A stretch of 64,000 nt of DNA, taken from NCBI RefSeq assembly GCF_003605435.1, contig NZ_QXQB01000005.1, positions 1 to 64,000 of the forward strand. Reading direction: 5' to 3'. The stretch comes from Paenibacillus pinisoli (GTDB taxonomy: Bacteria > Bacillota > Bacilli > Paenibacillales > Paenibacillaceae). Position 1 is the stretch's first letter. Each line of letters starts with the position of its first letter. Shown piece by piece: positions 24,003 to 32,671 of the stretch. A program made the position numbers and the translations under genes. Under the pieces are notes generated by a model. It was not told where the DNA came from, did no database searches, and was given only the letters and a program-made list of their open reading frames with translations.

Positions 24003-26036
24003 ATGAACAATAAACGCAGTAAAAGCTTATTCTCCGGTACGCTTGTCGCTCAAGCTCTGAAAGCGAGCATAATCAAGCTCAATCCGGCAGTGATGATCAA
24101 AAATCCCGTCATGTTCGTTGTTGAGCTTGGAGCAGCTATTGTGCTGCTGATGACGGTATTCCCCGGATATTTTAATGCGGAGGAGACAGTCGGATTTAAC
24201 CTTGCGGTGTTTTTCATCCTGTTGTTTACAGTGCTGTTTGCGAACTTCGCCGAAGCGTTGGCGGAGGGCAGAGGCAAGGCGCAAGCCGATACGTTAAAGC
24301 GGACAAAGGAAGAGATAACGGCCAACAAGATTATCGGCAGCAGCGTCAAGACCGTCGCCTCGAGCGAGCTCCGCAAGGGCGATGTCGTCGTCGTCTCGCA
24401 AGGCGAGATGATTCCCGGGGATGGCGAAGTGATCGATGGGTTAGCATCCGTCGACGAATCCGCTATAACCGGCGAGTCCGCTCCGGTGATCAAAGAAGCA
24501 GGCGGTGATTTCAACTCCGTTACAGGGGGGACCCGCGTCATTAGCGATAGCATCAAGGTCCGGATTACAAGTGACCCCGGCGAGACGTTCATCGACCGAA
24601 TGATCGCGTTGGTCGAGGGGGCGAGGCGTCAGAAGACACCGAATGAAATCGCCCTTAATACGCTTCTGATCAGCCTTACGATTATATTTCTAATCGTTGT
24701 CGTAACGCTGCGGCCGATTGCGGCTTATGTTGGGATTGAGCTGGAGGTTCCGGTACTAATCGCCCTGCTTGTCTGTTTGATTCCAACTACGATAGGGGGG
24801 CTGCTCTCCGCCATCGGTATCGCCGGCATGGATCGGGTCACTCAATTCAACGTGCTGGCGATGTCAGGAAAAGCGGTGGAAGCGGCTGGCGACATCAATA
24901 CCATGATTTTGGATAAGACCGGAACAATAACTTACGGGAACCGAATGGCCAGCGATATCGTGCCGGTCGGCGGAGCAAGCCTTGAGGAGACTGCTGCATG
25001 GGCAGCGATCTCCTCCTTGCAAGACGAGACGCCGGAAGGCCGTTCCGTTGTGGAATGGATAAAGCAAAACGGCATATCGTATGACTTGTCTATTGGCGAG
25101 GACGGCAGCTTCGTCGAATTTAAAGCAGAAACACGCATGAGCGGCATTGACTTAAGGGACGGGCGCAAAGTGCGTAAAGGAGCGGTCGACTCTGTACGGA
25201 AATGGGTATTGGCGCAAGGCGGAGCCATTCCGCATGACTTGGAGCGTCAAGCGAATCGTATCGCCTCGGATGGAGGCACCCCGCTCGCTGTAGCCGCCGA
25301 TAACCGAATAGTCGGAGTCATTTATTTGAAGGATACGGTGAAGCCTGGCATGAGGGAGCGGTTCAGCCTGCTTCGCGAGATGGGAATCAAGACCATCATG
25401 TGCACCGGGGACAATCCTCTGACGGCAGCTACGATCGCTAGAGAAGCCGGAGTAGACGGCTTTATCGCAGAGAGCAAGCCGGAAGATAAAATCGCCGTTA
25501 TTCGCCGCGAGCAGGCGGAAGGAAAGCTGGTTGCGATGACGGGGGACGGTACGAACGATGCGCCGGCGCTGGCTCAGGCCGATGTGGGGCTGGCGATGAA
25601 CAGCGGCACGACGGCAGCCAAGGAAGCAGCGAATATGGTCGATTTGGACTCTGATCCATCCAAGATTATCGAAGTCGTAGCGATTGGCAAGCAGCTCCTC
25701 ATGACGCGAGGCGCCTTGACGACCTTCAGTATCGCCAACGACATTGCAAAATATTTTGCAATTATTCCTGCGATGTTCATGCTGGCCATTCCAGAAATGG
25801 AAGCCTTGAACATTATGAGTCTCGGATCACCGTTGTCAGCAGTGCTATCGGCGCTTATCTTCAATGCCATCATCATTCCTATGCTCATTCCGCTAGCGAT
25901 GAAAGGTGTCGCTTACCGCCCGATGAACGCATCGCGCTTGCTTAGCCGCAATTTGATTATTTATGGACTTGGAGGGGTTATAGCCCCATTCATCGGTATC
26001 AAGCTGATCGACTTGATTGTCCATGTATGGATTTGA
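24003..26036 (+). CDS. kdpB: Potassium-transporting ATPase subunit B
   Basis: KdpB is the P-type ATPase subunit that hydrolyses ATP. The phosphorylation motif DKTGTITYGNR, the TGES actuator loop (AITGESAPV), the hinge motif MTGDGTNDAPALAQADVG and CTGDNPLTA are all intact. Length is 677 residues, normal for KdpB. The ATG has GAGAGG 10 bases upstream. It is expected to form KdpFABC with the flanking products. Confidence 0.95.
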   Translation: MNNKRSKSLFSGTLVAQALKASIIKLNPAVMIKNPVMFVVELGAAIVLLMTVFPGYFNAEETVGFNLAVFFILLFTVLFANFAEALAEGRGKAQADTLKRTKEEITANKIIGSSVKTVASSELRKGDVVVVSQGEMIPGDGEVIDGLASVDESAITGESAPVIKEAGGDFNSVTGGTRVISDSIKVRITSDPGETFIDRMIALVEGARRQKTPNEIALNTLLISLTIIFLIVVVTLRPIAAYVGIELEVPVLIALLVCLIPTTIGGLLSAIGIAGMDRVTQFNVLAMSGKAVEAAGDINTMILDKTGTITYGNRMASDIVPVGGASLEETAAWAAISSLQDETPEGRSVVEWIKQNGISYDLSIGEDGSFVEFKAETRMSGIDLRDGRKVRKGAVDSVRKWVLAQGGAIPHDLERQANRIASDGGTPLAVAADNRIVGVIYLKDTVKPGMRERFSLLREMGIKTIMCTGDNPLTAATIAREAGVDGFIAESKPEDKIAVIRREQAEGKLVAMTGDGTNDAPALAQADVGLAMNSGTTAAKEAANMVDLDSDPSKIIEVVAIGKQLLMTRGALTTFSIANDIAKYFAIIPAMFMLAIPEMEALNIMSLGSPLSAVLSALIFNAIIIPMLIPLAMKGVAYRPMNASRLLSRNLIIYGLGGVIAPFIGIKLIDLIVHVWI

Positions 26037-26066
26037 ACATAGTACAAAGGAAAGAAGGAATCAGCC

Positions 26067-26684
26067 ATGAGTACAACGGTTCAAGAAGGAACGGAGGGAC
26101 GGTCCAGAGCAGAAGTCGTATGGATCGCCTTGCGTGCCGGCGTGTTGTTCATTGTATTGTGCGGATTGGTATATCCGCTTGTTAGCACAGGACTCGCGCA
26201 GTTGGTATTTCCCCATCAGGCTAACGGAAGCTTGTTAAAGGATAGCGACGGGAGGATTGTAGGCTCCGAATTGATCGGGCAGTCTTTTAGCGCTGACCCG
26301 GGAGCCTTTCATGGACGAGTTTCGAGCATCGATTATATGGCTGAAGCATCGGGTTCCAACAATTTTGCGCCCTCCAATCCCGATCTGATTGCGCGTATGG
26401 AAGCATCGATAGCCGATTGGCAGGCCAATAATCCGGATATCCCTGTCTCTGAGCTGCCGATTGCCCTTATTACCAACTCAGGATCAGGATTGGATCCGCA
26501 TATTACGCCGCAATCGGCTTTTGTGCAGATTCCTAGAATCAGCAAAGTTACAGGAATCCCGGAGGTTGAGCTGGCATCGCTAGTGAATGAACACACGGAG
26601 AAACGGGAATGGGGCATTTTCGGAGAAACACGTGTGAACGTGCTGAAGCTGAATCTGGCAATGATAGAAAAACAACGAGCTTAG
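26067..26684 (+). CDS. kdpC: Potassium-transporting ATPase subunit C
   Basis: KdpC is a single N-terminal helix (ALRAGVLFIVLCGLVYPLV) anchoring an extracytoplasmic domain. Family motifs GSELIGQSF, SGSNFAPSNPDL (here SNNFAPSNPDL), NSGSGLDPHITPQSAFVQ and the C-terminal WGIFGETRVNVLKLNL are intact. It is the last of the ATPase subunits; an inverted repeat without T run follows at 26696-26725, then the KdpD-N gene. Confidence 0.95.
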   Translation: MSTTVQEGTEGRSRAEVVWIALRAGVLFIVLCGLVYPLVSTGLAQLVFPHQANGSLLKDSDGRIVGSELIGQSFSADPGAFHGRVSSIDYMAEASGSNNFAPSNPDLIARMEASIADWQANNPDIPVSELPIALITNSGSGLDPHITPQSAFVQIPRISKVTGIPEVELASLVNEHTEKREWGIFGETRVNVLKLNLAMIEKQRA

Positions 26685-26695
26685 AGTGCTTTAAA

Positions 26696-26725
26696 GCCCT
26701 GTCCGCCAAAAGAAGCGGACGGGGC
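26696..26725 (+). terminator. Stem-loop between kdpC and the KdpD-N gene
   Basis: GCCCTGTCCGC (26696-26706) pairs with GCGGACGGGGC (26715-26725) with one G-U pair and an 8-base loop. No T run follows, so it may attenuate or protect the kdpFABC message rather than terminate fully. Confidence 0.45.
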
Positions 26726-26779
26726 AATTCCATTTCATGACTATAGCACGTACAGGAGCAAGAAGGGAGGAGAGGGAGC

Positions 26780-29104
26780 TTGAACACTTTTCGCCGAAAG
26801 ACAGCAGAGGAAGTGTTGCATTCGATTTCCAAGTGGCATCGAGGCAGGCTTATCATCCTCATCGGGGCCGTAAGCGGATCCGGCAAGACATACCATATGC
26901 TGCGCGAAGGGCAGGCTTTGAAAAAGCAGGGAATCGATGTCGTTATTTGCGCCGTGACTACCAGGCAAAGACCGGAGACGGTGGAGCAGATTGGAGATTT
27001 GGAACGAATTCCAAGCATCCACTGGTTCGACCATAGCGTAGAGCGAAAAGATTTAAATCTGGATGCCTTAATCGAGCGTAATCCCGAGGTCGTTCTCGTG
27101 GACGATTTGGCGCATTCCAATCGGGAGAGTGCCCGCTTTCCTGCTAGATGGGATGATATTCAATATTTGCTGAGCCATGGCATTAGCGTCTTCACAACGG
27201 TTAATGTCTTTGAGCTGGAGGGGGCTAATGAATTAGCAAAAGCATACGCAGGCATAGAAACAAAAGAAGCCGTGCCTGTGAACGTGCTGGAGTGGGCGGA
27301 TGAGGTTCGGCTTATCGACGTTACGCCAGAAACTATTCTTAAGCGATACGCCGACGGCCACCTGCGCGGCAATCCGGGCCAATTCGTGTTCGAACGTGGC
27401 AATCTTGGTATTCTGCGAGAATTAGCGCTGCGGCTTGTGGCTGAAGGCGTGAATGATTCGCTGGACAAACACCGGGAAGAAACAGGGCTTATAGGCCCTT
27501 CTGGCGTGAGCGAGCGTATTCTTGTATCGGCCCAGTATCATTGGAATGGCTCGATCCACATCCGCCGCGGGCAGCAGATCGCCAAGCGGTTGGGAGGCGA
27601 CTTGCTAATCGTTGCATTCGTAAATCGCAAGCAGGCGTTGACCAAGGAAGCTGAAGCATTCAAGCGATCGATATTGAAACTGGCAGAGAAAGTCGGAGGA
27701 GAGTTCCTGGAGCTGCCCCTTATCTCGCGTCGGGCTCTTCCAGGCAAGCTAATTCGATACGCGTTGGAACAGAACGTCACGCGCATCGTGATGGGACATT
27801 CCAAGCAGTCCCGATGGCAGGAGTTCCGGCACGGCTCCATCGTCAACGATATTTTGCGGACAACCAAAAATATCGATATTTTTCTTGTCGCCGATCGAAT
27901 CGAACATGATGGGGAACGCATCTTGCCTGCGAAAGTGACTGAACCTGCAACCAACGACATGTACAAAAGGCCTTCATTTCCGGAAGCGGAACAGATGATT
28001 AGCCGGATTCGCAGAGGGAAATTAAAGGTTTACATCGGTGCCGCTCCAGGAGTAGGGAAGACTTATGCGATGCTTCGGGAAGGCAATTATCTGCTCAAGA
28101 AAGGGATCGATGTTGTTATAGGCCTTCTGGAGACGCACGGCCGTCAGGAGACGGCAGATCAGATCGGGCAATTGTCGGCCATAGAGCGTCGAATGATTGA
28201 CTACCGCGGAACCGCTCTTAAGGAGATGGATACGGAGGCGATTATCAGACGTAATCCCGAGGTCGTGTTAATTGATGAATTGGCCCATACCAATGTGCCT
28301 GGCAGCAAGCACAAAAAAAGGTATGAGGACGTATTGGAAGTTCTGAACGCCGGTATCTCAGTCATTACTACGGTTAATGTGCAGCATTTGGAAAGCCTGA
28401 ATGACGCGGTCGAACAAATTACTGGGATACGGGTTAAGGAGACGGTACCGGATGCGATCTTGCGTATGGCTGACGAGGCAGAACTGATCGACGCGACGGC
28501 GCAGACGCTCAGGCAGCGGATGAGGGATGGGAAGGTTTATGCCAGAGAGAAGATTCAGCAAGCGCTCGGACACTTCTTCAAGACGGGCAATCTCATAGCC
28601 CTGCGCGAGCTTGCGCTGCGCGAGATAGCGGATGATGTCGATGAAAGGCTGGAATCTTGGGAGCAGCGCTCCTCGCTGCGAGGTCCGTGGCGGAGGCAGG
28701 AGATGATATTCGTCTGCGTGAACCTCGGTCCAAACGCGGAGCGGCTCATTCGGCGGGGATTTCGTATTGCTTATCGGCTCAAGGCGCCATGGGTTGTAAC
28801 CTATGTATGTGGTCATAACCGGCAGACCGGAGAGGAGAAGAAGGTCGAAGCCTTGGAGACACTGACCGGCCGATTGGGAGGCAAATTTGAAGTCATAAGC
28901 GAAACGAGCCCCCGTGACATCGCAGGAGCTATTCGTTCCAAAGCGAAGGAGTATCAGGCCACTCAGATTATTATAGGCCAATCAAAACGTTCCCGGTGGC
29001 TCCGACTGAGACAGGGATCTGTTGTATCCAGATTATTGCGTTTGGCGCGGGATACGGATGTGCTGGTTGTAGCTCATTTTGACCCCCATGTGGGGATGGA
29101 GTAG
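26780..29104 (+). CDS. Tandem-duplicated KdpD sensor domains without kinase
   Basis: The 774 residues contain two copies of KdpD-N plus universal-stress (USP) domains, with no membrane helices and no histidine kinase. Copy 1 has Walker A GAVSGSGKT at 29-37 and a worn VDDLAHSNRES. Copy 2 has GAAPGVGKT at about 420-428 and the canonical VDELAHTNVPGSKHKKR. Each copy ends in a USP-like part (GHSKQSRWQEFRHGS; GQSKRSRWLRLRQGS). In KdpD this half senses intracellular signals, including c-di-AMP in Staphylococcus, and modulates the kinase. Here it must act in trans on the kinase encoded at 19412-20977. The TTG start is set by GGAGGAGAGGGAG upstream. Confidence 0.85.
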   Translation: MNTFRRKTAEEVLHSISKWHRGRLIILIGAVSGSGKTYHMLREGQALKKQGIDVVICAVTTRQRPETVEQIGDLERIPSIHWFDHSVERKDLNLDALIERNPEVVLVDDLAHSNRESARFPARWDDIQYLLSHGISVFTTVNVFELEGANELAKAYAGIETKEAVPVNVLEWADEVRLIDVTPETILKRYADGHLRGNPGQFVFERGNLGILRELALRLVAEGVNDSLDKHREETGLIGPSGVSERILVSAQYHWNGSIHIRRGQQIAKRLGGDLLIVAFVNRKQALTKEAEAFKRSILKLAEKVGGEFLELPLISRRALPGKLIRYALEQNVTRIVMGHSKQSRWQEFRHGSIVNDILRTTKNIDIFLVADRIEHDGERILPAKVTEPATNDMYKRPSFPEAEQMISRIRRGKLKVYIGAAPGVGKTYAMLREGNYLLKKGIDVVIGLLETHGRQETADQIGQLSAIERRMIDYRGTALKEMDTEAIIRRNPEVVLIDELAHTNVPGSKHKKRYEDVLEVLNAGISVITTVNVQHLESLNDAVEQITGIRVKETVPDAILRMADEAELIDATAQTLRQRMRDGKVYAREKIQQALGHFFKTGNLIALRELALREIADDVDERLESWEQRSSLRGPWRRQEMIFVCVNLGPNAERLIRRGFRIAYRLKAPWVVTYVCGHNRQTGEEKKVEALETLTGRLGGKFEVISETSPRDIAGAIRSKAKEYQATQIIIGQSKRSRWLRLRQGSVVSRLLRLARDTDVLVVAHFDPHVGME

Positions 29105-29131
29105 TAAGGGATCAAACGAGAGTCATACACC

Positions 29132-29175
29132 AGGAATGACGGCTTAAACTCTGCCCGAGTAAACCGTCATTTCCT
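29132..29175. terminator. Stem-loop between converging genes
   Basis: AGGAATGACGG-TTAAACTC pairs with GAGT-AAACCGTCATTTCCT with small bulges and a 5-base loop. It lies between the KdpD-N gene (right-going) and the riboswitch-led orphan gene (left-going) and can serve both. Confidence 0.6.
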
Positions 29176-29193
29176 GTTCATGTGAGCTCTAAT

Positions 29194-29613
29194 CTAAAAC
29201 AAACTGATATAGTTTGTTGCACGTTCCATTAATAGCTTTCGTGTCTCCAGACAGTTAAAGATGGAAGTCCGGTCGGTTAACCGTTGCAGTGCGCTATGGA
29301 CTAATTGTTGATGAGAGCTGTGTCCCCGTAATTGATGTGCCAGCCAGATCGTGTCATGAGGCGTCTTGTCATCTAGAATTTTTCTGAAAATATATGACCA
29401 AATCACCCAATCGTTAGGTTTATTCTGCGCATCCAGGATGATCATGCCGGCTAACGGACCGGCATCGGTTATTAACAATAGATTGACCTCATAGCCAAGG
29501 TTACCCTTTTCTCTCCCTGGTACAATGAATAGCTCCAAGCTTCTGGTTTTGACAAACGTAATGGGGCTTAGGTTTGTTGCGATCGGCAACGGTTCGGTCA
29601 TCTGAACAGGCAT
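29194..29613 (-). CDS. Unknown 139-residue protein under a c-di-AMP riboswitch
   Basis: I do not recognise the family. The protein is soluble, without a signal peptide or membrane helix. It contains a hydrophobic core EVNLLLITDAGPLAGMIILDAQ and a histidine-rich helix LAHQLRGHSSHQQLVHSAL. The ATG at 29613 has GGAGAGA (29624-29630) directly next to the 3' end of the riboswitch aptamer, so ligand could mask the ribosome binding site. Control by c-di-AMP and position beside kdp suggest a role in potassium, osmotic or wall homeostasis. This is inference only. Confidence 0.7.
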   Translation of the reverse strand: MPVQMTEPLPIATNLSPITFVKTRSLELFIVPGREKGNLGYEVNLLLITDAGPLAGMIILDAQNKPNDWVIWSYIFRKILDDKTPHDTIWLAHQLRGHSSHQQLVHSALQRLTDRTSIFNCLETRKLLMERATNYISLF

Positions 29614-29630
29614 CTTAGAAACTCTCTCCT

Positions 29631-29776
29631 TTTGCGCTTACGAGGTTAGCTGCCGGATTCGGACATGAGAGTCGCCCTACCGGAACAATTGCGGGTCCCG
29701 GATTCACCCCATGAACTAGACAAGGAACGTTCAAGTTGGTTCCCCCGCTGCTTCCTTTCAGAAGCATTCAGCGAAT
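29631..29776 (-). ncRNA. Second ydaO-type c-di-AMP riboswitch
   Basis: Read on the minus strand, the same aptamer blocks appear in order: GCGGGGGAACC, GGGGTGAATCC, GTAGGGCGACTCTC, and CCGAATCCGGCAGCTAACC followed by TCGTAAGCGC. It differs in stem sequences from the copy at 21393-21536, so it is not a recent duplication. The 3' end abuts the ribosome binding site of the 139-residue gene, with no terminator between, which suggests translational rather than transcriptional control. Confidence 0.9.
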
Positions 29777-29804
29777 AGTTATCGCCAACGTTGGCTTAGA
29801 ACCA

Positions 29805-29833
29805 ATATTAGGCTGTTCCGGTTATTCTGTAAA
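29805..29833 (-). promoter_or_regulatory. Promoter of the second riboswitch
   Basis: On the minus strand TTTACA (29828-29833) and TAATAT (29805-29810) are 17 bases apart. Transcription would start near 29798, about 20 bases before the aptamer. Confidence 0.7.
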
Positions 29834-29942
29834 ATGCCGCGAAGCTTAATAAACCTTTCATGAAGTCAAAAGGATCATTGGCCGTGAAGTATGAGCTTAA
29901 AAACTACTCATTTTGAGTTTAAGCTCAATCATGCTCTTGAAA

Positions 29943-30860
29943 TCAGATATATCTGGAATAATTATCAACCATGTTAAGCAGATAACTTCTAAACTCGTCA
30001 AGATAGGATTTAGGTTCTGTAATGATCAGATTAGTGCCGAAGCCTGCTAAAAATTGAAAGCCAATGCTGTTTTGAGGAATACGAAAGGCAGCCAAGAAAT
30101 AGTCAGAGCTATAGCTTTTAATACTCTTTCGACCGAACCTTTCAATAAATTGATCTTTGATATTAGGTGAAATCAACGCTTTGACCGCAATTAATTGCGG
30201 CTGATAACCGGATTCTTTTTGTTCTAATTCATAATCTCTGGGGCGGAATGTGGCTTCATCTCTTTTGAGGTTGTCGATCCTGGATAATTTAAACGTCCGA
30301 AATTCCTGACGATGCAGGCAGAACCCCTTTAAATACCAGCTTGTTTCGCTAAAATGAAGTTGATAGGGCTCGACCATTCTATTTGTTATAGTGCCATCTT
30401 TATCTATGTAATCAAATGAAATGATCTTGCTCTCTACTATTGATTTTTGGCACAGTTTTAAAGTTTCAAGAATTTCCGAACGGCCCTCCCAGGCATAAAA
30501 TGACAGTTGGATTGAGCCTTTCAGAGACAATGGGTTCACCATGGCCTCCATTTTTTTGATCGTTAATTCAACTTCTTCGCTGATTAGAATTTTTTCTAAT
30601 CCGCTGAGGGCAATCAATATATTTTCCACGTCGGAACTGTTTAAAAGACGCTTGTCAACCTTGTATTCATCCATAATACCGTATCCGCCGTTCACTCCAT
30701 GGACAGAGTAGATGGGAATGTTGGATAAACTCAGTGTCTCCATATCGCGAAGAATCGTTCGTTTGGACACGCCAAATAACTGAGTGAATTCTTTAGTTGA
30801 AACGAGATCCTTTTTCAGCAAAATCATAATAATGGAGATGAGTCTCTCTACTTTGTCCAT
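29943..30860 (-). CDS. WYL-domain transcriptional regulator (YafY type)
   Basis: An N-terminal HTH_11 domain (LVSTKEFTQLFGVSKRTILRDMETL) is followed by a WYL effector domain. In it the WYL motif reads SWYLKGFCLHRQEFRTFKLSRI, the hallmark segment, and a C-terminal WCX extension is present. The frame begins at a GTG at 30869; the ATG at 30860 has better spacing to AAGAAAGAG (305 residues). It is divergent from a VOC-family gene now carrying a stop codon, with a palindrome between them. Confidence 0.85.
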   Translation of the reverse strand: MDKVERLISIIMILLKKDLVSTKEFTQLFGVSKRTILRDMETLSLSNIPIYSVHGVNGGYGIMDEYKVDKRLLNSSDVENILIALSGLEKILISEEVELTIKKMEAMVNPLSLKGSIQLSFYAWEGRSEILETLKLCQKSIVESKIISFDYIDKDGTITNRMVEPYQLHFSETSWYLKGFCLHRQEFRTFKLSRIDNLKRDEATFRPRDYELEQKESGYQPQLIAVKALISPNIKDQFIERFGRKSIKSYSSDYFLAAFRIPQNSIGFQFLAGFGTNLIITEPKSYLDEFRSYLLNMVDNYSRYI

Positions 30861-30890
30861 CGGTATCACTCTTTCTTACCTATTTGTAAT

Positions 30891-30910
30891 GGTGACACAC
30901 AGTTGTCACC
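30891..30910. promoter_or_regulatory. Operator palindrome between WYL regulator and VOC gene
   Basis: GGTGACA (30891-30897) and TGTCACC (30904-30910) form a perfect 7-bp inverted repeat with 6 bases between. TATACT at 30921-30926 just downstream is a likely -10 for the VOC gene, so binding would overlap its -35 region. It is the natural site for the adjacent WYL regulator. Confidence 0.65.
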
Positions 30911-30956
30911 ACTCATATATTATACTTCTTTTATACCAAAAAGGAGGAATTAATAT

Positions 30957-31421
30957 ATGCCAGCAATTGTGTATTTGAATTTTGATGGAACTGCGGAACA
31001 AGCGATTGATTTTTATGCGGAGGCTCTAAGTGCGAAAGAAGTTAAAAAGGTTAAATTTAAGGATATCCCGTAAGACCCTAATTTTCCATTGCCGGAAAAT
31101 GAATTAAATATGATCATGGAGTCTTCAATCGAATTTGCAGGCGAAAAAATCATGATGTCGGATATTTTGCCTTCCATGATAGCAGCAACAGGAGAAGTGG
31201 TGAAAGGAAATAATGCCATAATCAGTTTAATCAATGAGGATCGGCAGACACTAGCAGAGTACTTTGCACGTTTGTCCGTTGGCGGACAAGTTATGATGCC
31301 GTTGTCTGATGTGCCTTGGTCATCGTGCTTTGGAATGCTGGTTGATAAGTTCGGAGTTTCCTGGAAATTTAATAGTGATGCTGATAAGTTTCTTGATAAC
31401 GTCATTTCAAACAAACAATAA
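30957..31421 (+). pseudogene. VOC (PhnB/glyoxalase-like) gene with in-frame stop
   Basis: AGGAGG precedes the ATG at 30957. The frame encodes a start typical of PhnB-like VOC proteins (YLNFDGTAEQAIDFYAEAL), reaches KFKDIP, meets TAA at 31071-31073, and continues without any frame change through DPNFPLPENELNMIM to the normal end LDNVISNKQ. Full length would be about 154 residues. A single base change in CAA, GAA or AAA explains the stop. The remainder is uninterrupted, so the event is recent, or it could be a sequencing error. Restart at the TTG at 31089 lacks a ribosome binding site. Confidence 0.85.
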
Positions 31422-31432
31422 TCATTCAAAAA

Positions 31433-31461
31433 ATGGTCTTGCAGTTAAAGGCCATTTTTTT
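31433..31461 (+). terminator. Intrinsic terminator after VOC gene
   Basis: ATGGTC (31433-31438) pairs with GGCCAT (31450-31455), one G-T pair, followed by a run of seven Ts. It overlaps the beginning of an open frame, which argues against that frame starting here. Confidence 0.65.
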
Positions 31462-31501
31462 AATGTTCTTATTATCTGGATTATACTTTGCTGCTTCAAT
31501 A

Positions 31502-31699
31502 ATGAGAGAAGAGGGGAGAGAGGCGCTTCCTGACATGGATCCGGAATCCTTTGGGATTGATGCGGTGATTGAGCAGAGATTAAGAGAGGAACAGCAAGTA
31601 TATGAGAACTTCATGGCTTTTCCAGATCTATATAAAAGGGTTCGAATTGACACCATACAAAGCGTCAAAAAACAGCCAGAATTATTTAAGAGCAGATGA
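31502..31699 (+). pseudogene. Gene fragment, C-terminal part of an unknown enzyme-like protein
   Basis: A 66-residue in-frame stretch (beginning REEGREALPDMDPESFG and ending IQSVKKQPELFKSR) has the look of an internal-to-C-terminal piece of a conserved soluble protein, with no start, promoter or ribosome binding site. The upstream part of the open frame overlaps the terminator at 31433-31461 and looks non-coding. I recall similar stretches ending a family of small proteins of uncertain function but cannot name it firmly. Confidence 0.4.
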
Positions 31700-31765
31700 T
31701 TAGGCGGTTTAGTTAGCAATACAAACAATGGAATATCTGTTTTTCGGAACTTACGAATATGCCAT

Positions 31766-31795
31766 TTGACAAACCTACCTACCAGAAGGTAGACT
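31766..31795 (+). promoter_or_regulatory. Promoter and operator of tetR gene, leaderless
   Basis: TTGACA (31766-31771) and TAGACT (31790-31795) are 18 bases apart. The perfect inverted repeat CTACC-AGAA-GGTAG (31779-31792) fills the spacer and first half of the -10. Transcription would start at about 31802, which is the first base of the ATG; no ribosome binding site exists. Confidence 0.65.
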
Positions 31796-31801
31796 AATGA
31801 T

Positions 31802-32389
31802 ATGAAAAATTTATCTACTACCTCTGATAACATTTTGTCTTGTGCACGATCTCTGATCGTCGCTGGCGGCTACAACGGTTTCAGTTATGCCGACATCGCT
31901 GATGTGGTTGGGATCCGCAAGGCGAGCATCCATCACCATTTCCCAAGTAAAGTTGATCTGGTCCGAACGCTGGTTGAGCGATACCGGAAAGAAGCAGAAG
32001 CGGGGTTCGAGCGGATCGAACTTCAGGTATCCGATCCGCTTGAACAGCTTCGAAGCTATGTCGGTTATTGGGAAGCCTGCATCGCGGACGCCAGCGCTCC
32101 GATTTGTATCTGTGCGCTGTTGGCAGGCCAGCTCCCCGTCCTGCCCGAGGAAGTCAGACTTGAGGTCCAAGCGCATTTCCGCTACCTGTCGGCTTGGTTG
32201 ACATCCGTGCTGGAGAGCGGCGCGCAGCAGGGGCAACTTCAACTTACGACCACCCCTCGTGCCGAGGCCGAAGCGTTCATGGCAACGGTTCACGGCGCGA
32301 TGCTTTCGGCGCGGGCTTATAACGATCCGAAGATATTCGGACTCGTGACAGGACCGCACTTGGAGCGACTCCGTTCTCATCATAATTGA
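31802..32389 (+). CDS. TetR-family regulator
   Basis: The DNA-binding domain is YADIADVVGIRKASIHHHFPSK at about residues 29-50. The C-terminal domain includes ICICALLAGQLPVLPEEVR, typical of a TetR group seen beside reductases and small membrane proteins. The message is probably leaderless. The operator in its own promoter points to autorepression. GC content looks higher than in the genes on its left, suggesting acquisition from another source together with the membrane protein gene at 32672. Confidence 0.85.
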   Translation: MKNLSTTSDNILSCARSLIVAGGYNGFSYADIADVVGIRKASIHHHFPSKVDLVRTLVERYRKEAEAGFERIELQVSDPLEQLRSYVGYWEACIADASAPICICALLAGQLPVLPEEVRLEVQAHFRYLSAWLTSVLESGAQQGQLQLTTTPRAEAEAFMATVHGAMLSARAYNDPKIFGLVTGPHLERLRSHHN

Positions 32390-32449
32390 GAGGACATGAG
32401 GTCAACATGGTTTCTTAGCTTGAATCATCTGGAGAGGAGGCTACATAAT

Positions 32450-32560
32450 TTGATCATGAAGTCCAGCCAGGCGAGTTACCAGATCACTGCTTATCGACAC
32501 GGGATACCAGGTATATTCGCAGTGAACCGACAGGAACTTGCACGGCGTCATGGTCTTTGA
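32450..32560 (+). CDS. Possible 36-residue open frame or gene remnant
   Basis: A TTG or ATG (32450/32456) follows GGAGAGGAGG at 32431-32440. The product (ITAYRHGIPGIFAVNRQELA in its middle) looks like a protein fragment but is not recognised. It lies in a 280-base stretch between the TetR and membrane protein genes that otherwise shows nothing. Confidence 0.25.
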   Translation: MIMKSSQASYQITAYRHGIPGIFAVNRQELARRHGL

Positions 32561-32671
32561 AATTCGGCACCACAACCTATCGACCTCACTGGACCGATCA
32601 GAGTTGCTGCCAGCTGCTAGTTCTGGCCTGCGCTAACCACAAACTACATTTGTCCTGGAAGGAGACTATTT

